From contig NZ_JAERQE010000001.1 of assembly GCF_016734765.1 (NCBI RefSeq), positions 310,001 to 374,000 of the forward strand: DNA of 64,000 bases, given 5' to 3'. Source of the stretch: Microvirga soli (GTDB lineage: Bacteria; Pseudomonadota; Alphaproteobacteria; Rhizobiales; Beijerinckiaceae). This document shows, in pieces, positions 31,486 to 41,391 of this stretch; position 1 is the stretch's first letter, and each line of letters starts with the position of its first letter. The position numbers and the translations under genes are program-made. Under the pieces are notes generated by a model that was not told the origin of the DNA, did not search any database, and saw only the letters and a list, made by a program, of their open reading frames with translations.

Positions 31486-32277
31486 GTGCCTGACATCGGC
31501 TTCGACATGATCGCGGCACTCGCCGCGATCTCTTTTTTGGCAGGCTTCGTGGATTCCATCGCCGGCGGTGGCGGGCTTCTCACCGTGCCGGCCCTCATGC
31601 TGGCAGGCCTCGATCCGGCTCAGGCGATCGCCACCAACAAGGTGCAGGGCTCAGTCGCGGCGGCCTCCGCCACCTACACCTTCGGCCGCAAAGGCCTGAT
31701 CGAATGGAGGAAGGCCTGGGGTTTCACCCTGGTGGCCTTCTTCAGCAGCATCGCGGGAGCCTTGTGCGTCCAGTTCCTGCCGCGCTCCGTGCTTGAGGTG
31801 CTGATCCCGGTCATGCTCATCGCCATGGCGGTCTACTTCGCCCTCTCGCGCAAGATGAAGGACCAGGATGCCCATGCCCGCATGACGGCTCTCGCCTTCG
31901 GCCTCACCGCGCCCGTCGCCATCGGCTTTTACGACGGCATCTTCGGGCCGGGCGCCGGCTCCTTCTATATGCTCGCCTTCGTGACGCTGCTGGGCTACGG
32001 GGTGGTCAAGGCGACCGCCCATACGAAGCTCGTCAACTTCGCCAGCAATTTCGGCAGCCTCCTTCTCTATGCGGCGACAGGCGCGGTGGTCTGGCCCTTG
32101 GGACTTGCCATGTCCGTGGCCTCCCTGCTCGGGGCTCAGGTGGGGTCGCGGCTTGCCATGCGGCTGGGCTCCCGGCTCATCCGCCCGCTCCTGGTTCTGG
32201 TGTCGGGCCTGATGGCGCTCAGGCTCCTGCTCGACCCGGCCAATCCCTGGCGTCAGGCCCTTCGGGCGCTTTTTTGA
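31486..32277 (+). CDS. TSUP-family (TauE/SafE-like) membrane transporter
   Basis: This is a 263-residue protein with about seven to eight membrane helices and the family repeat GFVDSIAGGGGLLTVPALML near the N-terminus, echoed by GFYDGIFGPGAGSFYMLAFV in the second half, as in TauE/SafE transporters of sulfonates, sulfite or organic anions. KLVNFASNFGSLLLYAATGA is also typical. It starts with GTG 3 bp after the enoyl-CoA hydratase. The substrate cannot be deduced. Confidence 0.92.
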   Translation: MPDIGFDMIAALAAISFLAGFVDSIAGGGGLLTVPALMLAGLDPAQAIATNKVQGSVAAASATYTFGRKGLIEWRKAWGFTLVAFFSSIAGALCVQFLPRSVLEVLIPVMLIAMAVYFALSRKMKDQDAHARMTALAFGLTAPVAIGFYDGIFGPGAGSFYMLAFVTLLGYGVVKATAHTKLVNFASNFGSLLLYAATGAVVWPLGLAMSVASLLGAQVGSRLAMRLGSRLIRPLLVLVSGLMALRLLLDPANPWRQALRALF

Positions 32278-32452
32278 CGCGCAAAGGCCTATGGTCGTTG
32301 ACGTTCGCGACCATCACGGCTATAAGCCGCCTCACATGAGCCCGCGCGTCCCGCGGGCTCTTCGGTTTCCATGCAATCAACCGATCGCTGCCGGAGCTCT
32401 CCCATGGGCTTGAGCTTGGCCATCGGAATTTTAAAAAGAACGAGGATGGGCC

Positions 32453-32719
32453 ATGGCCAACACCGTGTCCGCCAAGAAGATGACCCGCAAGATCGCGAAG
32501 CGCACCGCGATCAACAAGTCGCGTCGCAGCCGCATGCGGACCTTCGTCCGCAAGGTTGAAGAGGCCATCGCTTCCGGCAACCAGACTGAGGCCGCAGCCG
32601 CTCTGCGCGCCGCTGAGCCGGAGATGATGCGCGCGGCCCAGAAGGGCATCGTGCACAAGAACACCGCGTCGCGGAAGGTCTCGCGTCTCGCAAGCCGCAT
32701 CAAGACGCTCAGCGCCTAA
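32453..32719 (+). CDS. rpsT: 30S ribosomal protein S20
   Basis: S20 is a primary binder of 16S rRNA made of three helices. The 88-residue, very basic protein (start [20 protein letters not shown]) has the family pattern [19 protein letters not shown] and [19 protein letters not shown]. It is the gene immediately before the dnaA region in many Hyphomicrobiales. Two hairpins follow: a weak one in the spacer (GCAGC/GCTGC near 32723-32739) and the strong terminator at 32758. Confidence 0.97.
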   Translation: MANTVSAKKMTRKIAKRTAINKSRRSRMRTFVRKVEEAIASGNQTEAAAALRAAEPEMMRAAQKGIVHKNTASRKVSRLASRIKTLSA

Positions 32720-32757
32720 AAAGCAGCCCTCAAAGCTGCCTTTTCATCACCGATCAG

Positions 32758-32782
32758 ACCCGGCCGAGAGGCCGGGTTTTTT
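32758..32782 (+). terminator. Rho-independent terminator after rpsT
   Basis: ACCCGGCC (32758-32765) pairs with GGCCGGGT (32770-32777) around GAGA and is followed by a T run. Confidence 0.93.
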
Positions 32783-33497
32783 CATGTCCGGCGTCGGATT
32801 CTACGCCTAAATTTTATCCACATGCGAGCTTGACTTTATCCCCGCGTGACAGGGTGAACACTCAACAGCCCAGTTTCAAAATGCACATAAAACATGAAGT
32901 GCATTCAACAGCTTAGCAGGCAAAGCATCGCGAAGCATCAGAATCACCCTCGATTCGGAGCGAATCGGTTCTGAATCAAGGTTGCGCAAAAACTCTTTTT
33001 TCGGGCCCGCGTACAGGCTGTGATGACACAGTGAATCAGTTGAAGAGTCAGCGATTTACCGCTCAGATTCAAAACCTGTGGACGAGCCTGTGAACCCAAT
33101 CGGGTGCCCCCAGGGGCTTGAGACTCGACTCAGCCGTATTGCACGCCCTCCTGCACCCTGTGTAAGGTCAATTTGCTTCAACGGCTCGCCGTTAAGTCAT
33201 TCACTCAAAGCCTGAACTAAAGACACCATGCGCGGGGATAAGCTGTTGTTTCACTCTCTCAAGAAGCAAGCGCAGACTCATCCTTTATTGCGAGGTGGAC
33301 TTACCAGACCTTGAGTGAAGACCAAGGAGATGACAGACGACGATCGTCTCCACTTAAAATCGAACAAATAATCTTTAGTACAATTGGGGGCGCCACGTTC
33401 TGAATAACCTGTGAGGCATCTGTGCCTTGGTGTTCAGAACGGGACATGCGTAGGGATTTCCGACCTTAGCAGGAGGAAGCCTCGTGGAGGGACATTG
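32783..33497 (+). promoter_or_regulatory. Origin-like dnaA upstream region: DnaA boxes, GANTC cluster, AT-rich end
   Basis: This is a 715-bp non-coding stretch between rpsT and dnaA. A perfect DnaA box TTATCCACA lies at 32814-32822. TTATCCCCGCG at 32836-32846 recurs inverted as CGCGGGGATAA at 33231-33241. A weaker box, TGTGGACGA, is at 33077-33085. GANTC (the CcrM methylation site) occurs 11 times (32797, 32941, 32952, 32962, 32973, 33033, 33045, 33066, 33122, 33127, 33275) against about three expected, and a CGATTCG/CGAATCG palindrome lies at 32951-32967. The last 150 bp become AT-rich. This looks like the replication origin or the methylation-controlled dnaA promoter. Which of the two, or both, cannot be decided here. 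Confidence 0.65.
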
Positions 33498-35000
33498 ATG
33501 TATCGCAGCGAAGATCACCGCACCTTTGCCGCTCCGAGCGAGAACGGCATGGATGTTCCGGGCGAGCAATCGGCGTCTGAAGTCTGGACGCGGGTCAAGC
33601 GCCGTCTCAGGGCCGAGCTGGGCGAGGACATCTTCGCCAGCTGGTTCGGGCGCCTGGAACTGGATTCGGTGGTCGAGGGCTGCGCTTATCTGACCGTCCC
33701 CACCCGCTTCCTGAAAAGCTGGATCGAATCCCACTACGCCGACCGGGTGCTCGCGGTTTACCGCTCTGAGGCCGGTGACGTGGAGCGTGTGTCCATCGGC
33801 GTGCGCAGCACCCTCGGGCGTGATCCTGCAGCCCAGCGCCGGGCGAGCGAAGCGCCGCGTCCGGCCCCCGCTCCCTCCATGGCCATGCCGAGCATGGCTC
33901 ATGAGATCAAGGCGTCTTCCGCATCCTCCTCTCAGGAGGAGCGCGGCGAGGGCGGCGAATTGGGCGGCGCCCCGCTCGATCCGCGCCTGACCTTCGAGAG
34001 CTTCATCGTCGGCCGCTCCAATGCGCTGGCCCACGCGGCGGCGGACCGGGTCGCTCATGCGCAGAACGGACAGGCCATCTACAACCCGCTCTATCTCCAT
34101 GCGGGCGTGGGTCTCGGCAAGACGCATCTTCTCCATGGCATCGGCCATGCGGTGCGCTCGCAAGGCCGCCGGGTGATCTATCTCACGGCCGACCGCTTCA
34201 TGTACGGCTTCGTCGCCTCCTTGAAGGCGCAGACGTCGCTCGCCTTCAAGGAGCGTCTGCGCGGCATCGACCTGCTCATCATCGACGACGTGCAGTTCAT
34301 CCAGGGCAAGCAGATCCAGCAGGAATTCGGCCACACCCTGAACGCCCTCATCGATGCGGGCCGTCAGATCGTCATCGCCGCCGACCGTCCGCCGGCGGAT
34401 CTCGAAAACCTCGACGAGCGGGTGCGCTCACGCCTCGCCGGCGGCCTCGTGGTCGAGGTTAGCGCCCTCGACGAGGCGCTTCGCACCTCGATCCTCACCA
34501 CCCGCATCGAGGCCCTGAAGACCATCCATCCCACCTTCGAGGTGGGGCCGAACGTGATCGCTTTCGTGGCCCGCTCCATCACGGCCAACGGCCGCGACCT
34601 CGAAGGCGCCGTAAACCGCCTGCTGGCGCACGCGACGCTCACGAACTCCGCCATCACCCTGGAGACGGCCGAGACCGCCATCCGCGATCTCGTGCGCAAC
34701 CGGGAGCCGAAGCGGGTCAAGATCGAGGACATCCAGAAGCTGGTGGCCTCGCGCTACAACGTGTCCCGCTCCGATATCCTCTCGGAGCGCCGCACCGCCG
34801 CCGTGGTGAAGCCGCGCCAGATCGCCATGTACCTGTCCAAGGTGCTGACGCTGCGCTCCCTGCCGGAGATCGGCCGCCGCTTCGGCGGGCGCGACCACAC
34901 CACGGTGCTCCACGCCGTGCGCAAGATCGAGAAGGCCTTGGGCGAGGACCACGCGCTCTCCGACGAGGTCGAACTCCTCAAGCGCATGCTGCAGGAGTAA
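33498..35000 (+). CDS. dnaA: Chromosomal replication initiator protein DnaA
   Basis: DnaA-ATP binds DnaA boxes, melts the origin and loads the helicase. The 500-residue protein has domain I ([20 protein letters not shown]), a variable linker rich in Ala, Pro and Ser, and the AAA+ domain with Walker [16 protein letters not shown] and Walker [13 protein letters not shown]. Domain IV carries the box-binding signature [16 protein letters not shown]. The ATG at 33498 (MYRSEDHR) has GGAGGG 6 bp upstream; a frame opening 87 bp earlier has none. It is followed by dnaN in the usual order. Confidence 0.97.
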   Translation: MYRSEDHRTFAAPSENGMDVPGEQSASEVWTRVKRRLRAELGEDIFASWFGRLELDSVVEGCAYLTVPTRFLKSWIESHYADRVLAVYRSEAGDVERVSIGVRSTLGRDPAAQRRASEAPRPAPAPSMAMPSMAHEIKASSASSSQEERGEGGELGGAPLDPRLTFESFIVGRSNALAHAAADRVAHAQNGQAIYNPLYLHAGVGLGKTHLLHGIGHAVRSQGRRVIYLTADRFMYGFVASLKAQTSLAFKERLRGIDLLIIDDVQFIQGKQIQQEFGHTLNALIDAGRQIVIAADRPPADLENLDERVRSRLAGGLVVEVSALDEALRTSILTTRIEALKTIHPTFEVGPNVIAFVARSITANGRDLEGAVNRLLAHATLTNSAITLETAETAIRDLVRNREPKRVKIEDIQKLVASRYNVSRSDILSERRTAAVVKPRQIAMYLSKVLTLRSLPEIGRRFGGRDHTTVLHAVRKIEKALGEDHALSDEVELLKRMLQE

Positions 35001-35156
35001 GGCGAAGGCCAGGAAAGCACGAGGTCGGGCCGAAAAAGGCCCGGCCTTGCTTTCTGTGCCGACAAAAGCCAATCTTGCTGCCCTGCTTGCCCCGCTCGAG
35101 GCTGACCTTGCGCGGGCATGAGCCAAGAATTTCACCGAAACCAGGTGTCTAAGGTT

Positions 35157-36275
35157 ATGAGAGTTACCGTTGAGCGCGCCGCTCTGCTGAAGGCGCTGGG
35201 GCATGTGCACCGCGTCGTCGAGCGCCGCAACACCATTCCGATCCTGTCCAACGTCCTGCTGCGGGGCGGAGAAGGCTCCTTGCGCCTGAAGGCCACGGAC
35301 CTCGACATCGAGGTGACCGAGACCATTCCGGCCGACATCACGGAGGCCGGCTCCACCACCGTCCCGGCCTACATGATCTACGACATCGTGCGCAAACTGC
35401 CGGACGGGGCCCAGGTCTCCCTCGAAATGACCCCGGACATGGGCCAGATGCAGATCCGCTCGGGCCGCTCGCGCTTCATGCTGCAGGCCCTGCCAGAGAG
35501 CGACTTCCCGGATCTCGCCGCCGGCGACCTGCCCCATCGCTTCACCTTGCCGGCTTCCGACCTCAAGCGCCTGATCGAGAAGACGCAGTTCGCGATCTCG
35601 ACCGAGGAGACGCGCTACTACCTCAACGGCATCTATCTCCACACGCTGGATGCGGGCGGCTCCCTCGTGATGCGCGCCGTCGCCACCGACGGCCACCGCC
35701 TCGCCCGTGTCGAGATCGCAGCGCCGGCCGGCTCCGAGGGCATGCCGGGCGTCATCATTCCGCGCAAGGCCGTGGCCGAGATCGTCAAGCTCGTCGAGGA
35801 CGGTTCGGAAACCATCACCATCGAGCTGTCCTCCGCCAAGGTGCGGCTGACATTCGACGGCGTGGTGCTGACCTCCAAGCTCATCGACGGCACCTTCCCG
35901 GACTACCAGCGGGTGATCCCGGCCGGGAACGACAAGGTCCTCGTGGTCGAGCGCGCCGATTTTTCCAAAGCCGTGGACCGTGTCTCCACCATCTCGTCGG
36001 AGCGCGGCCGGGCCGTGAAGCTGGCGCTCGGTGATGGACGCCTGACGCTCACCGTCAACAACCCGGATTCGGGCAGCGCGACGGAAGAGATCGAGGTCGA
36101 TTACGACGCGACGCCGATCGATATCGGCTTCAACGCCCGCTACCTCCTCGACATCGCCTCCCAGCTCGACGGCGACACCGCCGTGTTCAAGCTCGCCGAT
36201 CCCGGCTCCCCCACGATCATCCAGGACCGCGACGGCGCTGCCGCGCTCTACGTTCTGATGCCGATGCGGGTGTGA
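35157..36275 (+). CDS. dnaN: DNA polymerase III beta subunit (sliding clamp)
   Basis: DnaN forms the ring that tethers polymerase III and many repair enzymes to DNA. The 372-residue product (start MRVTVERAALLKALGHVHRV) shows three similar clamp domains and ends YVLMPMRV, the family C-terminus forming part of the peptide-binding pocket. I chose the ATG at 35157; a frame opening at 35118 would add 13 residues not seen in the family. TAAGG stands before the start. It lies 156 bp after dnaA with a weak GC hairpin between them. Confidence 0.97.
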   Translation: MRVTVERAALLKALGHVHRVVERRNTIPILSNVLLRGGEGSLRLKATDLDIEVTETIPADITEAGSTTVPAYMIYDIVRKLPDGAQVSLEMTPDMGQMQIRSGRSRFMLQALPESDFPDLAAGDLPHRFTLPASDLKRLIEKTQFAISTEETRYYLNGIYLHTLDAGGSLVMRAVATDGHRLARVEIAAPAGSEGMPGVIIPRKAVAEIVKLVEDGSETITIELSSAKVRLTFDGVVLTSKLIDGTFPDYQRVIPAGNDKVLVVERADFSKAVDRVSTISSERGRAVKLALGDGRLTLTVNNPDSGSATEEIEVDYDATPIDIGFNARYLLDIASQLDGDTAVFKLADPGSPTIIQDRDGAAALYVLMPMRV

Positions 36276-36554
36276 CGATCCAAGCCTGGTTCCGGACGAA
36301 GCTTAGCGGATCGCCCGGAACCATTGGACTATCATCCGAGACTCCTCCGAACCCGGGCAATAAACTCTGTCCTCCACCTCTCGGCGCTGTGGGAAGCGGA
36401 AGACCGAGGCTTCGGAGCGTGACGCCTTCTGAAGAAGGCGCATCGGCATAAATGCCCGTCGCTTCAGCACAATGCGGGAATGATCTTCTCTGATCATATT
36501 GTAGCGCGTGTGATTTTTGGTTACACGGCTGATAATTCTCATAGAGTATCATTT

Positions 36555-37571
36555 ATGTATTCAGGCAAGCTTCACGGTGCCAGGAAGGTTGCGGTTGTCA
36601 TTCCCTGCTTCCGTGTTCGGAAACACATCGCCTCGGTTATCGGCGAGATCGGTCCGGAGGTGCATTCCATCTATGTCGTCGACGATTACTGCCCTGAAAA
36701 GACGGGTGAATTCGTAAGCCAGACGATTGATGACCCTCGGGTCAAGGTGATCTTCAACGAAATCAACCTCGGTGTAGGAGGAGCGACGCTCGCCGGCATG
36801 GTTCGAGCCGCTGAGGACGATGCGGATGTCATCGTGAAGATCGACGGTGACGGACAGATGGATCCACACCTCATCCCAGCCTTCGCTGCCGTTATCCTAT
36901 CCTCCGAGGCGGACTTCGCGAAAGGCAACAGGTTCTTCGAGCCCGAAGGCGTGATGACCATGCCCCGCACTCGCCTGATCGGCAATGCAGGCCTGTCCTT
37001 CATGGCAAAACTCTCGACTGGCTACTGGCACAGCTTCGATCCGACGAACGGCTTTTTCGCCATTCATGCAAGCCTCATGAGCCTCTTGCCCGTTGAGAAG
37101 ATCAGCAAGCGCTATTTTTTCGAATCCGACCTTCTCTTTCGACTTGGTGTGATCGAAGCGCGGGTCATGGATATTCCCATGCACGCTCATTATGCCGATG
37201 AACAGAGCAGCATGCAGCCACACAAGGAAATCTGGCGCTTCACGAAGGGGCATGTGAAAAACTTCATCAAGCGCGTCTTCTACAGATATTTTCTTCGCGA
37301 CTTCAGTATCGCATCCATCGAGCTTCTTCTCGGCTTGGCATTGCTTGCTTTCGGAACGATCTTCGGGCTCGCGAACTGGCGAAGCGAGTCTTTTGCCAGT
37401 GCCGGAACCGTCATGCTGGCTGCCATGCCTATCATCATCGGGACCCAGCTACTGCTGGCCTTCCTCAACTATGACATCCAGTCGGCGCCGAGCACGGCTC
37501 TTCATCCTCGGCTCGAACGATCCAAGCGGCCCAACAAAGCGCTGCGCCACCGCGAGGGCACTGCAGCATGA
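36555..37571 (+). CDS. Family 2 glycosyltransferase with C-terminal membrane helices
   Basis: This is a 338-residue GT-A-fold transferase. The N-terminal domain begins RKVAVVIPCFRVRKHIASVI and has YVVDDYCPE, NLGVGGATLAGM and the metal-site motif IDGDGQMDPHLIP, as in dolichyl-phosphate-mannose synthase-like enzymes. Two C-terminal helices (about 250-275 and 285-310, SIELLLGLALLAFGTIFGLA and TVMLAAMPIIIGTQLLL) anchor it in the membrane. Such enzymes often charge a lipid carrier with a sugar. The stop overlaps the next gene by 4 bp. The gene and its two followers sit between dnaN and recF and are lower in GC than their neighbours, suggesting insertion. Confidence 0.88.
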   Translation: MYSGKLHGARKVAVVIPCFRVRKHIASVIGEIGPEVHSIYVVDDYCPEKTGEFVSQTIDDPRVKVIFNEINLGVGGATLAGMVRAAEDDADVIVKIDGDGQMDPHLIPAFAAVILSSEADFAKGNRFFEPEGVMTMPRTRLIGNAGLSFMAKLSTGYWHSFDPTNGFFAIHASLMSLLPVEKISKRYFFESDLLFRLGVIEARVMDIPMHAHYADEQSSMQPHKEIWRFTKGHVKNFIKRVFYRYFLRDFSIASIELLLGLALLAFGTIFGLANWRSESFASAGTVMLAAMPIIIGTQLLLAFLNYDIQSAPSTALHPRLERSKRPNKALRHREGTAA

Positions 37572-37936
37572 ACTTCACGGCGTACGCCCTTGCCTTGTTC
37601 TCCGTCACAGTGATTGCTATCGGGCAATCGATCTTCAAGTATTCGGCCCTGCGCTTCACTTTCACAGCCGGTCAAACGATCATCGAATGGGTCCGGGACA
37701 ATGTCGCACCGCTGACCGCTGTGATCGGCGCGCTTTCGCTCTACATGATCTCGACAGTGGCATGGATCACGGCACTGAGAACCATCCCGCTCTCCGTCGC
37801 CTTCATGTTCAACGCGCTTGCCTTCGCCTTTATTCCCGTGGTCAGCATGCTCTTCTTCAATGAGCAACTGCCGCGCCTTCTCATTCCAGGGCTGATCCTC
37901 ATCGCGGCCGGAATCTATCTCATTACGATCAAGTAA
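37568..37936 (+). CDS. Small four-helix membrane protein, SMR/EamA-like (flippase-like)
   Basis: This is a 122-residue protein with four predicted membrane helices and almost no loops, resembling the half-size EamA/SMR proteins such as ArnE/ArnF that flip undecaprenyl-linked sugars. Segments ALFSVTVIAIGQSIFKYSAL and AWITALRTIPLSVAFMFNAL fit this family, including the conserved small-residue turn before the last helix. Coupling to the glycosyltransferase (4-bp overlap) supports a role in moving its lipid-linked product across the membrane, which is inference. Confidence 0.75.
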   Translation: MNFTAYALALFSVTVIAIGQSIFKYSALRFTFTAGQTIIEWVRDNVAPLTAVIGALSLYMISTVAWITALRTIPLSVAFMFNALAFAFIPVVSMLFFNEQLPRLLIPGLILIAAGIYLITIK

Positions 37937-37944
37937 ATCCGACC

Positions 37945-39393
37945 ATGAACTCCCAAGCCCATCCAGAAAACAAGGCTTTCATGCCGATCTTCGGCAAAGC
38001 CGGTTTCCTTCATCGCCTGAGGCGCAGGCCATCCGAGAGCGTGAAATCGCACGGCCTTTCGGCAGCCCGTCTATTGGCGCTCATCTATTTAGCCATTTGC
38101 CTCCCGACCATTGTGTTTCTTGTCCTGTTTAGACAGCCCTTGGGCAACCCGGACGAGCTCTCGCATGTATGGCGCGCTTATCAGATCTCGAAAGGAGTGC
38201 TGCTGACCGAGGAAGCCCTTCCTGGAATGTATCCCAAGGGAATGGTCGAGGAGAGGTGGGGCACACTCAACTCGGGGGTTCACCGGAGACGCTTCGAGTC
38301 CTTGAAGACTGCTCTGCCCGTATTCGAGGCATATGATTGGAGCGGCAAAGAGAGTCTCAAACGCTTTAATTCCTCCGTTTACTTTCCAGCCGCCTTCATC
38401 CCGCAGTCGGTAGGCCTCACAATATCTCGAGGGCTGGGCTTGAACTTGGTCGGCTCGCTTCAGGTCGCAAGCGCCTTGAACGCCATCGTCTGCCTGCTGA
38501 TTATCGCATGGGCAATTTATCTGGCAGACAAAGGCAGGTACCTGGTAGCGCTCGTCGGCGCTCTGCCGATGACGCTCCACCAAATGGCATCGGCCTCACC
38601 GGACGGTCTTCTCATCGCGGCTTCCCTACTGATGTTCTCGCTGACGACGAGATCGATTGCCCGGTCGACAGTGAGCTTGCCTGTCCTGCTCGGCCTTGCC
38701 GGGCTTGGAGCCGTGACGGCCGCTACGAAGCTGCCCTACCTGATGGTAGGGCTCGCTGCAATGATCGCGCTGTGGCGAACGGATCGCGACGCCAGGAGAA
38801 GAACCCTGCTCTATGCTCTTGGCTGCATCGTCATGGTCGGTGTTCCCCTTCTTTGGACCAAGCTCAGCAATGCAGGCGTGGTGAAGTATAGCATGGTCAT
38901 CGACACCGACCCCGGCGATCAGCTTGCGTTTCTCCTGGCCAATCCACTCCAAATACCAGGCATCGCATTCTCGACGCTCTCTGTCCTCTGGCATCACTAT
39001 CTCTTGCAAATGATCGGCGTCTTGGGCTGGATGGATGCCCCGCTCCCGCGAGCGGCCTATGTGGTTCTGGGAGCAGGCTTGATCGCAACATTCGCCCTGG
39101 AGGGCTTCCAGGTGCAGCCGTTCCTACGCTGGCTCTTCCTTGCCGGATCTGCCCTGGCATGTGCGCTGATCTTCCTGAGCCTCTACATGATCTGGACGCC
39201 TCTTGGCTCGCCCGGTCCCATCTTGGGCGTTCAAGGGCGCTATTTTCTGCCCATCCTGCCGTTCCTGCTGTTCCTGGTTCCCGCTTCAAAGTTCCTCTCA
39301 ACGGATAAGGTGAAGCTCTCGATTTTCGCAGCCTGTGGAGTCGTCGGAGGCATTGCGACGGTCACGACGATGATCGGGCGTTATTACGGCTAG
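37945..39393 (+). CDS. DUF2142 polytopic membrane protein
   Basis: This is a 482-residue protein with about ten to twelve membrane helices and the DUF2142 signature near residue 68 (GNPDELSHVWRAYQISKG) in the first external loop. This acidic D-E after the first helix is the arrangement of GT-C-type glycosyltransferases, in which it binds the metal and lipid-phosphate sugar, so a role as a GT-C transferase acting on extracytoplasmic glycans is plausible. It starts 8 bp after the flippase-like gene and ends the three-gene glycan module. Confidence 0.82.
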   Translation: MNSQAHPENKAFMPIFGKAGFLHRLRRRPSESVKSHGLSAARLLALIYLAICLPTIVFLVLFRQPLGNPDELSHVWRAYQISKGVLLTEEALPGMYPKGMVEERWGTLNSGVHRRRFESLKTALPVFEAYDWSGKESLKRFNSSVYFPAAFIPQSVGLTISRGLGLNLVGSLQVASALNAIVCLLIIAWAIYLADKGRYLVALVGALPMTLHQMASASPDGLLIAASLLMFSLTTRSIARSTVSLPVLLGLAGLGAVTAATKLPYLMVGLAAMIALWRTDRDARRRTLLYALGCIVMVGVPLLWTKLSNAGVVKYSMVIDTDPGDQLAFLLANPLQIPGIAFSTLSVLWHHYLLQMIGVLGWMDAPLPRAAYVVLGAGLIATFALEGFQVQPFLRWLFLAGSALACALIFLSLYMIWTPLGSPGPILGVQGRYFLPILPFLLFLVPASKFLSTDKVKLSIFAACGVVGGIATVTTMIGRYYG

Positions 39394-39468
39394 GGACTTT
39401 GCCTATCGGGCGAGAGGCAGAGCACCGACGCTTGATCTTTCGCGCTCACTCCTGAATGAAGGGCGCGC

Positions 39469-40632
39469 ATGTCCTCCGCTCCCGTTGCTGCTTCCCGAAT
39501 CGCTCGTCTGATCCTCCAGGATTTTCGCACCTATGCGAGCCTGGACGTCACCGTGTCGCGTCCGCTCGTGGCGTTGGTGGGCGAGAATGGCGCTGGCAAG
39601 ACCAATGTGCTGGAGGCGATCTCCCTCTTCATGCCGGGGCGGGGCTTAAGGCGCGCGGAACTTGCCGAGATGGCGCGCAACGGAGGACCGGGCTCCTTCG
39701 CCGTGTCCGTCACCCTCGATGCGCCTTACGGCGAGCACCGGCTCGGCACGGGTCTGGAGCCGCAGAGTGAGACGTCACGCGCCTCGCGAGTGTGCCGCAT
39801 CGACGGCATGGCGGCGTCCTCACCCACGGCCTTTGCCGAGTACCTGCGCATCGTCTGGTTGACCCCCGATCTCGACGCCCTGTTCCGCGGCCCGGCCGGC
39901 GACCGGCGGCGCTTCCTCGACCGTCTCGTGCTGGCCGTCGATGCGGAGCATGGCACGCGGGTGAATGCGCTCGAGCGGGCCCTGCGCTCGCGCAACCGCG
40001 TGCTGGAGGAAAACCCCGACGACCGGCTCTGGCTCGATGCACTGGAGCGCGAGGTGGCGGAGCTCGCCATCGCGGTGGCGGCCGCCCGCCGCGAGACGGT
40101 GGAGCGCCTGGCAAGCCTGATCTTGGAGACCCGTGCGGAAGATTCCCCCTTCCCCTTCGCCACGATGAGCCTGGAGGGCGATCTCGACACCCTGGTGGCC
40201 ACCCTTCCGGCCGTCGATGCCGAGGATCGCTACCGGGCCATCCTGCGGGACTACCGGCCGCGCGACCGGGCCGCCGGACGCACCCTCGTGGGGCCTCAGG
40301 CCTCGGACCTGCTCGTTCGCCATGGTCCCAAGGACATTCCGGCCAACACGGCCTCTACGGGCGAGCAGAAGGCGCTGCTCATCGGCCTCGTGCTCGCCCA
40401 TGCGCAGCTCGTGGCCAGCATGAGCGGCATCGCGCCCTTCGTGCTGCTCGACGAGGTCGCAGCTCATCTCGACCCGCGCCGGCGGGCCGGCCTCTTCGCG
40501 GCGCTCGAAACCCTCGGCGGGCAGGTGTGGATGACAGGGGCGGATCCGAGCCTCTTTGCCGAACTCCAGGGCCGCGCCGACGTGCTGCAGGTCTCGCCGG
40601 GCGTGATCGAACCCATCACAAGAGCTGAATAG
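39469..40632 (+). CDS. recF: DNA replication and repair protein RecF
   Basis: RecF is an SMC-like ATPase that with RecO and RecR loads RecA at single-strand gaps. The 387-residue protein has Walker A GENGAGKTNVLEAISLFMPG near residues 38-57, the family segment FLDRLVLAVDAEHGTRVN, a signature motif in NTASTGEQKALLIGLVLAHA, and Walker B APFVLLDEVAAHLDPRRR. It normally follows dnaN directly; here three glycan genes separate them. The start ATG at 39469 begins MSSAPVAASRIARLILQDFR, typical of the family. Confidence 0.96.
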   Translation: MSSAPVAASRIARLILQDFRTYASLDVTVSRPLVALVGENGAGKTNVLEAISLFMPGRGLRRAELAEMARNGGPGSFAVSVTLDAPYGEHRLGTGLEPQSETSRASRVCRIDGMAASSPTAFAEYLRIVWLTPDLDALFRGPAGDRRRFLDRLVLAVDAEHGTRVNALERALRSRNRVLEENPDDRLWLDALEREVAELAIAVAAARRETVERLASLILETRAEDSPFPFATMSLEGDLDTLVATLPAVDAEDRYRAILRDYRPRDRAAGRTLVGPQASDLLVRHGPKDIPANTASTGEQKALLIGLVLAHAQLVASMSGIAPFVLLDEVAAHLDPRRRAGLFAALETLGGQVWMTGADPSLFAELQGRADVLQVSPGVIEPITRAE

Positions 40633-40694
40633 CCCCGCCGGCCCGATCGTTCTATGCTGGGCGGCAACGACGCTTCTGTCTTCGGGTGAACCCC

Positions 40695-41309
40695 ATGGAT
40701 CTCGCAGGCCTCCTGCTCTTCTCCTCCGCACTTTTCATTGCGGCAGCTTCGCCGGGGCCAGGCATCGCCGCCATCGTGGCGCGGGTGCTGGGGCGCGGAC
40801 CGAAAGAGGCCGTGGCCTTCAGCATCGGCGTGGCCTTGGGCGACGTGGTCTGGCTCACCTTTGCGGTCCTGGGCCTCGCCGCCCTGGCCCAGGCCTTCCA
40901 CGGGGTGTTCCTGGTGGTGAAATACCTGGGCGCCGCCTATCTCCTCTACATCGCCTACAAGATCTGGACGGCTCCTGCCGTGCCCCAGGAGATCGAGGCC
41001 GAGGCCCGTGCGGAGCATCCGGCCAAGCTGTTTCTGGCCGGCCTTGCCGTGACCATGGGCAACCCGAAGGTCATGGTGTTCTACCTGGCGCTCCTGCCCA
41101 CTTTTCTCGACCTCACCCGGATCACGCTGCTGGGCTTTGCCGAACTCGCGCTCGCGACCTTGACGGTGCTCGGCGTGGTCTTTGCCGGCTACATCGCGCT
41201 GGCCGCCCGTGCCCGCCGGCTCTTCACCAGCCCGCGGGCCATCCGCATTCTCAACCGGACCACGGGCACGGTCATGGCGGGCGCGGCAGCGGCGGTCGCG
41301 GCGCGCTGA
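40695..41309 (+). CDS. LysE/RhtB-family amino acid exporter
   Basis: This is a 204-residue membrane protein with about six helices. The family opening is LLLFSSALFIAAASPGPGIA with the conserved SPGP, then GVALGDVVWLTFAVLGLAAL and VKYLGAAYLLYIAYKIW, followed by GNPKVMVFYLALLPTFLDL. Family members export lysine, threonine, homoserine or similar compounds; the substrate here is unknown. An in-frame GTG nine bases earlier is an alternative start. It lies between recF and gyrB, 63 bp after recF. Confidence 0.92.
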   Translation: MDLAGLLLFSSALFIAAASPGPGIAAIVARVLGRGPKEAVAFSIGVALGDVVWLTFAVLGLAALAQAFHGVFLVVKYLGAAYLLYIAYKIWTAPAVPQEIEAEARAEHPAKLFLAGLAVTMGNPKVMVFYLALLPTFLDLTRITLLGFAELALATLTVLGVVFAGYIALAARARRLFTSPRAIRILNRTTGTVMAGAAAAVAAR

Positions 41310-41391
41310 GGGTTCATTCTGGCCCTGAGGCAGCAAACTGCCCCCAGGACATCGTGATTCGGCAGTTTTTCGTGGATTTTTGACCCCTTTT

